A DNA stretch of 64,000 nucleotides from Oxalobacteraceae bacterium (lineage in GTDB: Bacteria > Pseudomonadota > Gammaproteobacteria > Burkholderiales > Burkholderiaceae_D), in NCBI GenBank assembly GCA_013284265.1, contig JABTBR010000003.1, positions 140,717 to 204,716 on the forward strand. The letters are read 5' to 3'. The notes beneath the pieces are model-generated. The model was not told where the DNA came from. It did not search any database and was given only the letters and a program-made list of their open reading frames with translations. The position numbers and the translations under genes are program-made. How positions within the stretch are numbered: the stretch's first letter is position 1; the number at the start of each line of letters is the position of its first letter. Below, in pieces: positions 36,395-45,620 of this stretch.

Positions 36395-37780
36395 ATGAAC
36401 AAGGAACTTGATATCAGCCTGTCCGGCCTGTCCGCCATGCCGCGCGACGATGTCGGCGGCAACCGGGGCAACCGGGGCGAGCTGGCCGAGCTGCATGGGG
36501 ATGAGGTGGCCCGGCTCGGCGGCCTGATCGCCCAGTTGCTGCAGGATGTGGACGTGCTGCAGAAGCGCCAGAGCGGCATGCCCCAGCTGGAAAACCATGT
36601 GCTGCAATTGCGCGAAGCCAATGAAAACCTGGTGCGCGCCACCTTCGGCGCCCAGGATCTGCAGGCGGTGGCCGAAGCGGCCACGCGGCGCCAGACCGAA
36701 TTCCTGTCGATGCTGGCACACGAGCTGCGCAATCCGCTGCAACCGATCGCGCTGGCCAACGATCTGCTGGGCAAACTGACGGGCAGCCATCCCGAACTGC
36801 CGCGGCTGCAGGGCATCATCGACCGCCAGGTGCAGCATCTGGCCCGGCTGGTCAACGACCTGCTCGATGCCTCGCGCGTGACCAGCGGCAAGCTGGTGCT
36901 GCAAAATGGCCCGGTCAGGCTGGCCGAGATGCTGGAGATCGCGATCGAAACCAGCCAGCCCAGTCTGGACCGGCGCCGCCAGACCGTCACCGTCGAGTTG
37001 CCCGAGCAGCCCATCGTCATCAAGGGCGACCTGGTGCGCCTGGCCCAGGTATTTACCAATCTGCTGATCAACGCCTCCAAATTTTCGCCCGAAGGCGAGC
37101 ACATCTCCGTGCATGTCAGCACCCATGGACAGGCCGCGCGCATCCTGGTGCGCGACCATGGCATGGGCATCAGTGCGGCCATGCAACCCTTTATTTTCGA
37201 TCTGTTCACCCAGGGCGAGCGTTCGATGGAGCGCGCCCAGGGCGGGCTGGGCATCGGCCTGTCGCTGGTGCGCAGCGTCGTGGAGCTGCATGGCGGCACG
37301 GTCGCGGTGAGCAGCGCCGGCGCCGGCTGCGGCAGCGAATTCGCGGTGCTGCTGCCGATGGAGTTCGAACGGGCCAGTCCGCCTGTGCCGGCCACGGTCA
37401 GCGCCCAGCCGGCGAAGTCCTGCAAGATCCTGCTGGTGGAAGACAATCCCGATGCCAACGAAACCCTGCGCCTGCTGCTGGTGCTGTCCGGGCACGAGGT
37501 CAAGGCTTGCTTCAACGGCGTCAGCGCGGCGGCCGAGGCACTGCTGTGCCAATACGATTTTGTGATCTCCGACATCGGCTTGCCGGGCATGGATGGCTAT
37601 GAGCTGGTGCAGGAAATCCGCGCCCACGCATCCGGCCGGCTGCCGTATTTTATCGCCACCTCGGGCTATCAGCAGGACATCCAGCGCGCCCGTGCGATAG
37701 ACTGCGGCTTTGACCATTATCTGGTCAAGCCGCTGGCCATCGATGTGCTGCTGGCGCTGATCGAACACCATGCGCACTAA
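36395..37780 (+). CDS. Hybrid histidine kinase (HisKA-HATPase-REC), cytosolic
   Basis: 461 residues from ATG 36395 (MNKELDISLSGL). A GTG at 36215 would add 60 residues of unlikely composition, and the ATG lacks a clear ribosome-binding site. The N-terminal ~100 residues are helical. The H-box is MLAHELRNPLQPIALAND, the HATPase has NLLINASKFS, DHGMGI and GGLGIGLSLV, and the C-terminal REC has Asp in FVISDIGLPGMDG and Lys in LVKPL. It lacks membrane helices, so the signal is intracellular. It lies 84 bp before a small gene that is coupled to a KaiC-like ATPase. KaiC-type proteins elsewhere signal through histidine kinases, so a functional link is plausible. Confidence 0.9.
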   Translation: MNKELDISLSGLSAMPRDDVGGNRGNRGELAELHGDEVARLGGLIAQLLQDVDVLQKRQSGMPQLENHVLQLREANENLVRATFGAQDLQAVAEAATRRQTEFLSMLAHELRNPLQPIALANDLLGKLTGSHPELPRLQGIIDRQVQHLARLVNDLLDASRVTSGKLVLQNGPVRLAEMLEIAIETSQPSLDRRRQTVTVELPEQPIVIKGDLVRLAQVFTNLLINASKFSPEGEHISVHVSTHGQAARILVRDHGMGISAAMQPFIFDLFTQGERSMERAQGGLGIGLSLVRSVVELHGGTVAVSSAGAGCGSEFAVLLPMEFERASPPVPATVSAQPAKSCKILLVEDNPDANETLRLLLVLSGHEVKACFNGVSAAAEALLCQYDFVISDIGLPGMDGYELVQEIRAHASGRLPYFIATSGYQQDIQRARAIDCGFDHYLVKPLAIDVLLALIEHHAH

Positions 37781-37864
37781 GCCGACCCTTCTTCGGCAGG
37801 GCGGTCGCGGCGCGGCCTCGATCACGCCGCGCGCGCCCGCTTTGCACGCACTGAAAAATTAATC

Positions 37865-38263
37865 ATGTCGAACCACGATGAAACGCGCCACCAGATGATC
37901 GAACGCACTGTGATGCTGCGGCCCGATCACGTCGTCGATGCCACCATAGGGCGCTGGGAACAGCTTGCCGCCGAACTGAGCGGCATTGTGGGCCAGGGCG
38001 GCTTCCAGACCTTGTACAGCCGCAGCGTCCACCTGGCCGCGCTGCGCTATCCCTGGTTGCTGCCCCCGGATCAACAAGGCTTTGCGCATCTGCGCAGCAG
38101 CCTGGAGGAGGCCTTGCCCGCCCTCGCCATCGAAGCAAGTATTGCCTTGCTCCATATTTTTACCGATACCCTGGCTTTGCTGATCGGTGAAGTGTTAACC
38201 ACCAGCATACTGCGCTCGGCGTGGGGTGATGACATCGACATTGCTGGTAAGGAAATTCAATAA
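37865..38263 (+). CDS. Small protein coupled to the KaiC-like gene, unknown function
   Basis: 132 residues, mostly helical (FQTLYSRSVHLAALRYPWLLPP and SLEEALPALAIEASIALLHIFTDTLALLIGEVLTTSIL). It has no signal peptide or catalytic motif and is not KaiA or KaiB by eye. Its TAA overlaps the ATG of the KaiC-like gene by one base (TAATG), so synthesis is coupled and the product is a likely interaction partner or adaptor of that ATPase. The long hydrophobic helix near the C-terminus could be buried in a complex or touch the membrane. Confidence 0.75.
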   Translation: MSNHDETRHQMIERTVMLRPDHVVDATIGRWEQLAAELSGIVGQGGFQTLYSRSVHLAALRYPWLLPPDQQGFAHLRSSLEEALPALAIEASIALLHIFTDTLALLIGEVLTTSILRSAWGDDIDIAGKEIQ

Positions 38264-39717
38264 TGAGTAATAAAGTGACCATCCGCCGCCTGCACACGGG
38301 CGTACCCGGCCTGGACGAGCTGCTTGGCGGCGGTATTCCGGAATACTCGTTCAATCTGCTGGCCGGCACCCCTGGCAGCGGCAAGACGACCATGGCCCAC
38401 CAGATCATGTTCGCGCTGGCCGCGCCGGACCGGCGCGCCCTGTTCTTTACCGTGCTCGGCGAGCCGCCGCTGAAGATGCTGCGCTACCAGCAGCAGTTTT
38501 CCTTCTTCGACGCGGCCAAGATCAACCACTCGATCAAATTCGTCAACCTGGCCGCCGATCTGCTCAAGGGCAATTTCGACCAGGTGCTGGCGCGCATCGC
38601 CGAAGAGGTGCGCGACTTCGAGCCCAGCCTGGTGTTTGTCGATTCCTTCCGTTCCGTGGCCCAGTCGGCCAGTTCGATGGAGCAGGGCAGCGTCGGCCTG
38701 CAGCATTTCGTCCAGCAACTGGGCATGCAGATGACCAGCTGGCTGGCCACCACCTTCCTGATCGGCGAGTACCTGGCGCCGGAGGCCGAATCGAGCCCGG
38801 TGTTTACCGTGGCCGACGGCATCATCTGGATGTCGCAACTGGTGCACCGCGACGCGCTGGTGCGCAAGATCCAGGTGGTCAAGATGCGCGGCCAGCCGCA
38901 GAGCCTGGGCGTGCACACCTGCCGCATCGGCGACGATGGCGTGGAAATCTTCCCGCGCGCGGTGGTCAAGCCGATCAGCGTGGCCGAGGCGAACCAGCCG
39001 GACAATCTGCGCCTGTCGATGGGCGTGCCGGAACTGGACCAGATGCTGTGCGGCGGCGTGCCGGCCGGCTACTCGCTGCTGCTGGTGGGGCCGTCCGGCT
39101 CGGGCAAGACCATCCTGGCCACCGAATTCCTGGCCGAGGGCGTGCGCCAGGGCGAGGCGGGCGTGATCGCGGCCTTTGAAAAGAGTCCGAACCAGCTGCT
39201 CAGCTATCAGTTGAGCGAACTGGTCACCAGCGGCCTGGTCGGCGTCATCAATACCCGCACCCTCGATCTGTCGATCGACGAAGTGCTGCACGATATGGTG
39301 AAGATGATCGAAAGCACCAAGGCCAAGCGGGTGGTGATCGATTCCCTGTCCGGTTTCGAGCTGGCGCTGGCGTCGGTGTTCCGCGAAGACTTCCGCGAGT
39401 CGCTGTACCGCATGGTGGCGGTGCTGACCTCGATGGGCGTGACCGTGTTGATGACGGCCGAGCTGGAAGACCGCTACACCATGCTCAGCTTCAGCTCCTA
39501 CGGCAACGCCTTCCTGGCCGACGCCATCATCATGCAGCGCTATGTGGAACTGGGCGGCCAGTTCCGCCGCGTGCTGTCGGTGGTGAAGGTGCGCGGTAGC
39601 GACCACAGCAAAGATATCCGCTTCTTCGACATCAACAATCAGGGCATTGTTATTGGCGAGCCCTTGAACCAGTACCAGGGCATTTTGTCGGGCTTCCCGA
39701 CCCGGCTGCCGGGCTGA
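38263..39717 (+). CDS. KaiC-like double RecA-fold ATPase
   Basis: 484 residues with two tandem KaiC/RecA domains: Walker A GTPGSGKT (35-42) and GPSGSGKT (276-283), each preceded by the family motif G-V/x-P-G/E-L-D (TGVPGLDELLGGGIP and MGVPELDQMLCGGVP). Aligning IIMQRYVE with the cyanobacterial CII segment IILLQYVE puts A416 and F417 at the S431/T432 phosphosites, so the clock phosphorylation cycle cannot occur as known. The paired catalytic Glu positions read GE and EK. No kaiA or kaiB is near. Such proteins are found in many non-cyanobacteria and are linked to stress responses. The partner is probably the overlapping 132-residue protein, with the upstream hybrid kinase as possible output. 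Confidence 0.93.
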   Translation: MSNKVTIRRLHTGVPGLDELLGGGIPEYSFNLLAGTPGSGKTTMAHQIMFALAAPDRRALFFTVLGEPPLKMLRYQQQFSFFDAAKINHSIKFVNLAADLLKGNFDQVLARIAEEVRDFEPSLVFVDSFRSVAQSASSMEQGSVGLQHFVQQLGMQMTSWLATTFLIGEYLAPEAESSPVFTVADGIIWMSQLVHRDALVRKIQVVKMRGQPQSLGVHTCRIGDDGVEIFPRAVVKPISVAEANQPDNLRLSMGVPELDQMLCGGVPAGYSLLLVGPSGSGKTILATEFLAEGVRQGEAGVIAAFEKSPNQLLSYQLSELVTSGLVGVINTRTLDLSIDEVLHDMVKMIESTKAKRVVIDSLSGFELALASVFREDFRESLYRMVAVLTSMGVTVLMTAELEDRYTMLSFSSYGNAFLADAIIMQRYVELGGQFRRVLSVVKVRGSDHSKDIRFFDINNQGIVIGEPLNQYQGILSGFPTRLPG

Positions 39718-39771
39718 GTCTTGCGGATGCCGGACGAAGTGTGCATGGCCGGCGAGCCGCTGGCTGCAAAC

Positions 39772-39876
39772 TAAAACCCACGGCAAAGAGCCGGGGTCTG
39801 ACCCGCCGGGTCAGACCCCAGGGTTACGCCGTGGGTTCTAATGAATTCCCCGGCTCGTTGCCGTGGGTTCTAAAGC
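39772..39876 (+). repeat. Dispersed nested-palindrome repeat, copy C with extension
   Basis: The full element (outer CCCACGGC/GCCGTGGG, inner GGGGTCTGACCC arms) is followed by TGAATTCCCCGGCTCGTTGCC and a second GTGGGTTCTAA. It lies between convergent genes. Confidence 0.88.
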
Positions 39877-39940
39877 GTGCTGCGGCATGCATAAGCTAGA
39901 TATCGTTACCCGTGCCCCGCCTTAGCGCTGCGTCCCTTGC

Positions 39941-41995
39941 TTAGAACCGGTGATTCAACGTCAGCCGCAACGAACGCGGTTCCACCGGATGGAAGTGCAG
40001 ATCGGCGACGCCCTCGGCAGCTTCGCCTGCCAGGCGCGATGTGTAGAAGTAGTCGATATCGCTGGCCTGTTTGTCGAACAGATTGAATACGTCCAGCGTC
40101 AGGCTGGTGCGTGGGCTGAATTGGTAGCCAGCGCGCAAAGTGGCCAGCGTGGTCGAAGCTGAGCGCACGCTGTTGTCTTCGGTCAGCGGACGCGGGCCGA
40201 AATGGCGCAGTTCGAAGCCGCCATACCAGCGCCCCAGGTCGTTGACCGTGGCGCCGAAGGACAGCACCCGGTTCAGCGCGCCGGGGATGAAGTCGCCCTC
40301 CGGTCCGTGCTGCACATAGCGGGCACGCGAGACGGCCAGGTCCAGGTCGAACAGCAGCCATGGCGCGGCGGTGTAGTGGTTATTCCATTCGATGCCGCTG
40401 CGACGGCTGGCTCGGCTGGGTTCCGTTACGCCTGCGTCGCCAACGAACAGCAACTCCGAAGCGATGTTCAGGCGCCACAGCGCGAGCGAACTTTGCAGGC
40501 CGGGTATCAGCTCGCTGCGCATGCCGATCTCGGCGCCGCGTGTGGCCACCAAGGGCGTCACCGGCGCCGACGCCGTGCCGTCGGCCAGCCGGGTCTGGGT
40601 GGCGCCGCGCGCGTCGTTGCTGTGGAAGCCCTTGCCGTAGTTGAGGAAGTATTCGGTCTTGTTCCACGGCCCGACAATCAGCGACAGCTTGGGCGCGACG
40701 ATATGGGCGCTGGCCTTGCCGCTGTTGCCGGCGATGCTGCTGTCCACATCGAAGCGGAAATCGTCGTAGCGCAGGCCGGCAATGCTGCGCAGCGCGGGCG
40801 ACCATTGCGTGACGTTCTCGGCATACAGGCCGGCGCTGGTTTCGCGCAAGCGGTCTTCGCGGACGGTGCCGGTGGTGGCGCGCGCAATGGTGCTGTAGAG
40901 GCCGATTGGCGCGAGCTTGTCGTAGCGGGTCTGCACACCGATCTTGTTGCGCATGTCGAGGCCGCCCATGGTGACTATCCAGGTCTGGGCCGCGTTCAGT
41001 CCCGCCACGGTGCGGCGTTCGCTCTGGCGGAACTGGTCGCCTTGCTCGGGATAGTCGAGCCGGTAGCTGAAGTTGCTGAACAGGTTCAGTGTGGAGCGCA
41101 GCAGAAAGGCGTCCAGCGCGAACTGGCTGGCGGCGCTGCGCTTGTGCATGGCATATGCCAGGCTGTAGCGGTCGCTGTCGCCGCCGTCGCTGGCGTCGAG
41201 GCTGGCGTAGCGGCCGAGCTGGCCGGACTGCACGGCGCGCAGTGGAATCTGGTCGGTGGCGCTCCAGCTGTTGCGATAGGCCATGGCGGTGACGCTGTCG
41301 CCCTCGTCCTTGCCGCCGCGGCTGTAGCGCACCGTGGCACTGGCCTTGCGCACCCGCTCCGGCACGTCCCAGGGACCGTTGTTGCGGTTCAGTTCCAGTC
41401 CGTACAGCAGGGTGCCGCCGGCGGCGCCGAAGGAGTCGGCCAGCACGCCGCGCTGGTAGCCGAAGCTGCCCAGGGTGACGCTGGCCAGGCCTTGCTTGAG
41501 CTGGTCGGCCAGGCGGATGTGGGCCGCGCCGGCCGAGGCGAAGTCGCCCTCGTCGGCGAAGTAAGTGCCCTTTTTATAGTCGATGCGCTGCACCAGTTCG
41601 GGGATCAGGAAATTCAGGTCGGAATAGCCCTGGCCGTGCGCATGCGAGCGCATATTGATGGGCATGCCGTCGACGAAGGTGGCGAAGTCGCTACCATGGT
41701 CGAGGTTGAAGCCGCGCAGGAAGTACTGGTTGGCCTTGCCGTCGCCGCTGTGCTGGGTGACGATCATGCCGGGCACAAATTCGAGCAGCTCGCCGGTGCG
41801 CAGGGCGGGGCGGCTGGCGATCAGCTCGGCGCGGATGCTGCCTTCGCTGGCCGCGTCCGAGCTGCCGACTGCGTTGTTGTAGTGGCCGGTGATGGTCACG
41901 CTGGTCAAGGGCAGGGCCTCGTCGGCGCGGCTGGGCTGCGGGCCGGCGCAGGCCAGCGCCATGGCGATGGTGGAGAGAGTGTGACGCGACCGCAT
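39941..41995 (-). CDS. TonB-dependent outer-membrane receptor
   Basis: 684 residues from ATG 41995, which has a GAGGAG site; the longer frame to 42109 is not needed. There is a signal peptide (MRSRHTLSTIAMALACAGPQPSRA), then the plug domain with VPGMIVTQHSGDGKANQYFLRGF and DHGSDFATFVDGMPINMRSHAHGQGYSDLNFLIPELV. A 22-strand-type barrel ends in LRLTLNHRF with terminal Phe. It imports a ligand across the outer membrane with TonB energy. No iron, B12 or sugar-specific partner is beside it, so the substrate is open. The divergent gap 41996-42281 (286 bp) contains promoters but no recognisable Fur box. Confidence 0.92.
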   Translation of the reverse strand: MRSRHTLSTIAMALACAGPQPSRADEALPLTSVTITGHYNNAVGSSDAASEGSIRAELIASRPALRTGELLEFVPGMIVTQHSGDGKANQYFLRGFNLDHGSDFATFVDGMPINMRSHAHGQGYSDLNFLIPELVQRIDYKKGTYFADEGDFASAGAAHIRLADQLKQGLASVTLGSFGYQRGVLADSFGAAGGTLLYGLELNRNNGPWDVPERVRKASATVRYSRGGKDEGDSVTAMAYRNSWSATDQIPLRAVQSGQLGRYASLDASDGGDSDRYSLAYAMHKRSAASQFALDAFLLRSTLNLFSNFSYRLDYPEQGDQFRQSERRTVAGLNAAQTWIVTMGGLDMRNKIGVQTRYDKLAPIGLYSTIARATTGTVREDRLRETSAGLYAENVTQWSPALRSIAGLRYDDFRFDVDSSIAGNSGKASAHIVAPKLSLIVGPWNKTEYFLNYGKGFHSNDARGATQTRLADGTASAPVTPLVATRGAEIGMRSELIPGLQSSLALWRLNIASELLFVGDAGVTEPSRASRRSGIEWNNHYTAAPWLLFDLDLAVSRARYVQHGPEGDFIPGALNRVLSFGATVNDLGRWYGGFELRHFGPRPLTEDNSVRSASTTLATLRAGYQFSPRTSLTLDVFNLFDKQASDIDYFYTSRLAGEAAEGVADLHFHPVEPRSLRLTLNHRF

Positions 41996-42281
41996 GGGAG
42001 ACTCCTCGCAAGGCGATATTCGACTATGCCGTTTAGCAAAATTGCTTGTTTTATATGGCAGGCAAGGAATATACGGACGGGCGCTGGCGCTGGATTCAGC
42101 CAGCGGCAAAAAATGTGGGGTAGGTCTGCTGGCGTGGTGGCGTTGTATGAAAATAATTTGTGCGGATGTGGCGTTTTCGGCCCTAGAAAAATATGGCGTA
42201 AATGCTACGATGATGGGATCACCTGAAAAATCATGGTGACACGGGAAGCACGCGATTTCTCACAGTGTCGGAGGCGCGATC

Positions 42282-42704
42282 ATGAAAACGATCATATTCA
42301 GCGCTCTGGCCGCCATCGCACTGATATGCCCGTCGATAGCCTATGCCGCATCCCCCACCCCGGTCGCGGCAGCGACGCCAGCCAGTGAAGGCAACCAGAA
42401 CATCAAGCAGCAACGCGGTGGCAATTATGTGCTGTCGCCCAAGGAGTTTTCCAGTTACACCCAGCCGTATTTGCTGGAGACCGGCCATCTGGTCAAATTC
42501 AGCCAGCGCCTGCACCGCTTCTATGCGGCCCTGCATGGTGAGGATCAGGTCGAAATCTTTCCCGTGGCGAAAGGGGTGTTTGTCAGCCCCAACGGTGCGC
42601 GCATCGAATTCCGCGATCGTGGCGAATCGCTGGCCATCACCTATCTGGACCGCAAACCCAGCGATCCGGTGATCGTGGCCAGGCGCCAGGGCGTGCGCCA
42701 CTAG
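42282..42704 (+). CDS. Secreted protein of unknown function
   Basis: 140 residues with a GGAGG site before the ATG. A signal peptide (KTIIFSALAAIALICPSIAYA) is followed by an Ala/Thr/Pro linker and a compact domain with YVLSPKEFSSYTQPYLL and VFVSPNGARIEFRDRGESL. No family recognised. It is transcribed divergently from the TonB receptor and converges with a solute-binding protein gene. It is probably periplasmic. It may share regulation with the receptor through the common upstream region; that is inference from position only. Confidence 0.7.
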   Translation: MKTIIFSALAAIALICPSIAYAASPTPVAAATPASEGNQNIKQQRGGNYVLSPKEFSSYTQPYLLETGHLVKFSQRLHRFYAALHGEDQVEIFPVAKGVFVSPNGARIEFRDRGESLAITYLDRKPSDPVIVARRQGVRH

Positions 42705-42757
42705 CGCGGCGTCCGCCAGGCAGCTTGGTCGTCACCCGGCCCCATCCTGGGTCTGGC

Positions 42758-43504
42758 TTACTTGGGCGCGCTCCAGTGCTGGTATTTCTGCTCCAGGCGG
42801 CCCATGGTGCCGTCGCGCCGCATTTCGGCCACGGCGGCGTTCAGGCGGCTGACCAGCGCGTCCGGCACGCTGTTGTGGCAGGCCAAATACACTTTCACCC
42901 GATTAAATACCAGCAGTGGCTTGATCTGATCCGCGCCCTCGAACTGGGTGTAGGCAGGGCTGCCCATGCGGATGCCCACGGCCCACAGGTCGATGCGGTT
43001 GAGCAGCAGCTTTTGCGGATTGACCAGATCGTTGGTGGCGGGGTCGACATTGAAACCGCGCTTGCGCAGGAATTCATCGCGGGCGTCGCCGTTGTAGGTG
43101 CCGATGCGCAAGGGGCGGGCGTCTTCCAGCGTGCGCAGGGCCAGGTTGCGGTCGGGCCGTCCATAGAACACCCATTCCGCCTCATCGGTTGGGCCTACCC
43201 ATTTGAACAGTTTGTCGCGCTCGGGCGTGCGCGAGGTGGAGTAGACGCAGGTATTGGGCAGGGTCAGCGCCATGGTGTAGGCGCGCTTCCAGGGCAGTAG
43301 CTCGATCTTGTAGGGGGTGTTGGTGCGCGCCATCATTTCGCGCACCTTGTCCGTTTCGCGGCCGGTGACGACATTCCCATCGAGCATGCTCGACGGCGGC
43401 GCGTGTTCGGCCGTGATGGAGAGTGTGGTAACGGTCTGTGCCGGTGCCGCGGCGGCGAACGAGGCCGTCAAGCAGAGGGCCAGGCCGGAAATGCGATATA
43501 CCAT
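42758..43504 (-). CDS. Periplasmic solute-binding (SBP_bac_3-like) protein
   Basis: 248 residues from ATG 43504 (AGGGAT upstream); a longer frame starts at 43552. A signal peptide (MVYRISGLALCLTASFAAAAPA) precedes a type II binding-protein fold with ITAEHAPPSSMLDG, LLPWKRAYTMAL, RIGTYNGDARDEFL and a C-terminal LNAAVAEMRRDGTMGRLEQKY. This is the amino-acid-binding-protein-like family common as stand-alone proteins in Massilia relatives. No ABC permease or ATPase is adjacent, so it may be an orphan sensor-type binding protein rather than part of a transporter. Confidence 0.82.
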   Translation of the reverse strand: MVYRISGLALCLTASFAAAAPAQTVTTLSITAEHAPPSSMLDGNVVTGRETDKVREMMARTNTPYKIELLPWKRAYTMALTLPNTCVYSTSRTPERDKLFKWVGPTDEAEWVFYGRPDRNLALRTLEDARPLRIGTYNGDARDEFLRKRGFNVDPATNDLVNPQKLLLNRIDLWAVGIRMGSPAYTQFEGADQIKPLLVFNRVKVYLACHNSVPDALVSRLNAAVAEMRRDGTMGRLEQKYQHWSAPK

Positions 43505-43651
43505 AAGATCCCTGCTGGAAGACGGGGTATCGGAAGCCTGGGTTCGGGTCAAGCATAGCAGGATTGGGATTCATACGGCAAGCCAGCGGGCGAACTACGG
43601 CGCATCAGGGGGCGGTTAAGGGGGGAGGCCTCTGCAAGCCATCGGCCCTAA

Positions 43652-43752
43652 TAAAACCCAAGGCGTAACCCTGGGGTCTGACCCGGCGGGTCAGACCCCG
43701 GCTCTTTGCCGTGGGTTTAAATGAATTCCCCGGCTCCTTGCCGTGGGCGTAA
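43652..43752 (-). repeat. Dispersed nested-palindrome repeat, copy D with extension
   Basis: Inverted relative to copies A-C. The inner arms are GGGGTCTGACCC and GGGTCAGACCCC. The GGCTCTTTGCCGTGGG block is duplicated as TGAATTCCCCGGCTCCTTGCC plus GTGGG. It lies between two minus-strand genes, downstream of the GT39 gene's neighbour. Confidence 0.87.
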
Positions 43753-43786
43753 AAAAGCCGCCTGGAAAGGCGGCTTTGGCGGTACA

Positions 43787-45511
43787 TCAGTCGGCGCGGC
43801 GATAGAGACGGAAGCGCTCGTCCCGGTCCGAGGCGCGGCGGCCTTCCCACAGCAGGGTCCACTGTTTGCCGCGGTGCTGGGCGGCGATTTCCCGGTCGTC
43901 GCGCACTTTGGTGCTGTCTTGCAGCAGCAGCACTTCGCAGCGGCCCCCATCGGTGCCGGTGAAGGGCAGTTTGCCGAAGTAGGCGAAGGAGGCGCGCTGG
44001 GCCGGACCGACATTGGTCTCGATGCAGCTGGTGCCGGCCGGTAGTTTTTCGGCGATCTGGCGTGCCACGGCGGCGTAGCTCTTGCTGTAGTTCATATCCG
44101 GCAGGAACAAGGTCATCAGCAGAATCCAGATCAGGATCAGGCCGCCCGAGGACAGCACCACGGCGCGCCACAGCACGGCGGGTTGGCGCGAGATGCGCCA
44201 GTGCACCAGCGCGATCCATCCGGCCGTGGCGGCGGCTGCCACCAGCAAGGCCAGCAGGCCCAGTTCCGGCTTGAAGCCCGGCACCAGTTTCAGCGCATTG
44301 CGCGCGGCCTGGGCCGGCCAGCCAGTCAGCTTGGCGATCCAGAATACCCAGATCACGGCCGCGCACAAGGTCAGCGCCATCACCGAGAACCAGTCGATGG
44401 CGTTGATGGCGCCGCGCTTCATCGTCAGCAGGCCGAAGGCGGCCATGATGGCCAGCGGTGGCAGCAGTACCAGCAGCTGGCCTTGTTCAGGATTCGGATG
44501 GAACAGGGCCAGTAGCGCGCCCATCGATACGAAGGTGACCGGCATCACGATGTGCAGCACATGGTGCTGGCGGCGCCAGGCGTACACGGCCCAGCTGGCA
44601 AACGGCCAGGCCGGCCAGAAGAACCACAGACCCACGCGCAGGAAGAAGCGCAGCGACAGCAGCGTCGGCAGGGCGAATTGCAGGCTGTTCCAGGCCAGCC
44701 AGCCCGGCAGCGGCGACTGGCCCGGCGCCAGCAGCAGATGGGCCGGCAGCAGCCACAGCGCGGCGATGGCTGCGGCCACCAGTACCGAGACGGCCAGGTC
44801 GCGCAGGGCGCGTGCGGCCGGCAGGGCCAGGAAGCGGGTGCAGACGAACAGGGCCAGCGTCAGCGCGGCCGGTACCACATAGCCGCGCGTGAGCGTCATC
44901 AGGCCCAGCGCCAGCCCGGTCAGGGCGGCATTGCGCAAGGTCGATAGTTCGATATAGCGGATCGCGCGGTAGACCAGGAAGGCGGTCAGCGCCACTTGCA
45001 GCCCTTCGGCGGTCGATTCGTGGCTGTGCAGCAGCAGGCCCAGGCTGCCCAGATAGATCAGGACGGCGGCGTCGGCCAGGGTGCGGCCGAAGTCGTCCGG
45101 CTCGGGCTGGCCGCCGAAGGCTAGCCGCAAGGGCTGGGCGTCGGGCCGGCGGCCCAGATTGAAGGTGGCGTACCAGACCGACAGCGCGCCCAGCAGGAAT
45201 ACCGCGACGGTGGCGATGCGGGCGCCGGCGATGTCGCCCAGCAGCCAGCCGAACAGCTTGATGCCGATGGCGCCCAGCCAGTAGGCCAGCGGGCCTTCGT
45301 CGGGCATGGCCAGGCCGGCGATATTGGGCAGCAGCCAGTCTTGCCAGCCGCCTTGCGCCATGGTCCACATGATGCCGAAGCTGGCGGCGTCGTCGTTTTT
45401 CCAGGGATCACGGCCAATCAGGCCGGGGAGAATATAGAGCAAACCCAGCACGAACAGGGCCCAGCGTGGCAACGCGAGCACGGCGGCGGCAGGAAGACGG
45501 ACTGGCTTCAT
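43787..45511 (-). CDS. GT39/ArnT-like membrane glycosyltransferase
   Basis: 574 residues with about 11-12 hydrophobic helices. The first periplasmic loop has GLIGRDPWKNDDAASFGIMW (the acidic DE/DD-type motif of GT-C enzymes) and PDEGPLAYWLGAIGIKLFG. The last ~100 residues are soluble, with LPAGTSCIETNVGPAQRASF. GT39/GT83 enzymes such as ArnT move a sugar from undecaprenyl phosphate to lipid A, protein or glycan on the periplasmic side. The acceptor cannot be told here, and no arn genes are adjacent. It ends just beside repeat copy D. Confidence 0.85.
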   Translation of the reverse strand: MKPVRLPAAAVLALPRWALFVLGLLYILPGLIGRDPWKNDDAASFGIMWTMAQGGWQDWLLPNIAGLAMPDEGPLAYWLGAIGIKLFGWLLGDIAGARIATVAVFLLGALSVWYATFNLGRRPDAQPLRLAFGGQPEPDDFGRTLADAAVLIYLGSLGLLLHSHESTAEGLQVALTAFLVYRAIRYIELSTLRNAALTGLALGLMTLTRGYVVPAALTLALFVCTRFLALPAARALRDLAVSVLVAAAIAALWLLPAHLLLAPGQSPLPGWLAWNSLQFALPTLLSLRFFLRVGLWFFWPAWPFASWAVYAWRRQHHVLHIVMPVTFVSMGALLALFHPNPEQGQLLVLLPPLAIMAAFGLLTMKRGAINAIDWFSVMALTLCAAVIWVFWIAKLTGWPAQAARNALKLVPGFKPELGLLALLVAAAATAGWIALVHWRISRQPAVLWRAVVLSSGGLILIWILLMTLFLPDMNYSKSYAAVARQIAEKLPAGTSCIETNVGPAQRASFAYFGKLPFTGTDGGRCEVLLLQDSTKVRDDREIAAQHRGKQWTLLWEGRRASDRDERFRLYRRAD

Positions 45512-45574
45512 TGATCAGTAAGCGAATGGCAAATAAGAGGTAGACGGCAGTATGCAGGAAAACGGCGTAGCGGC

Positions 45575-45605
45575 AAAAAAAAAGCAGCCATTGGCTGCTT
45601 TTTTT
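45575..45605 (-). terminator. Bidirectional terminator after rpmE2
   Basis: The AAAGCAGCCA/TGGCTGCTTT stem is flanked by A9 on one side and T7 on the other, so it works on both strands. It lies just after the ribosomal protein gene. Confidence 0.88.
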
Positions 45606-45620
45606 GCGTAGCGGCAAAAA

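Noticed and set aside
38263..39717. True circadian KaiC
   Set aside because: No kaiA or kaiB and the CII phosphosite pair is missing, so only a KaiC-like label is justified.
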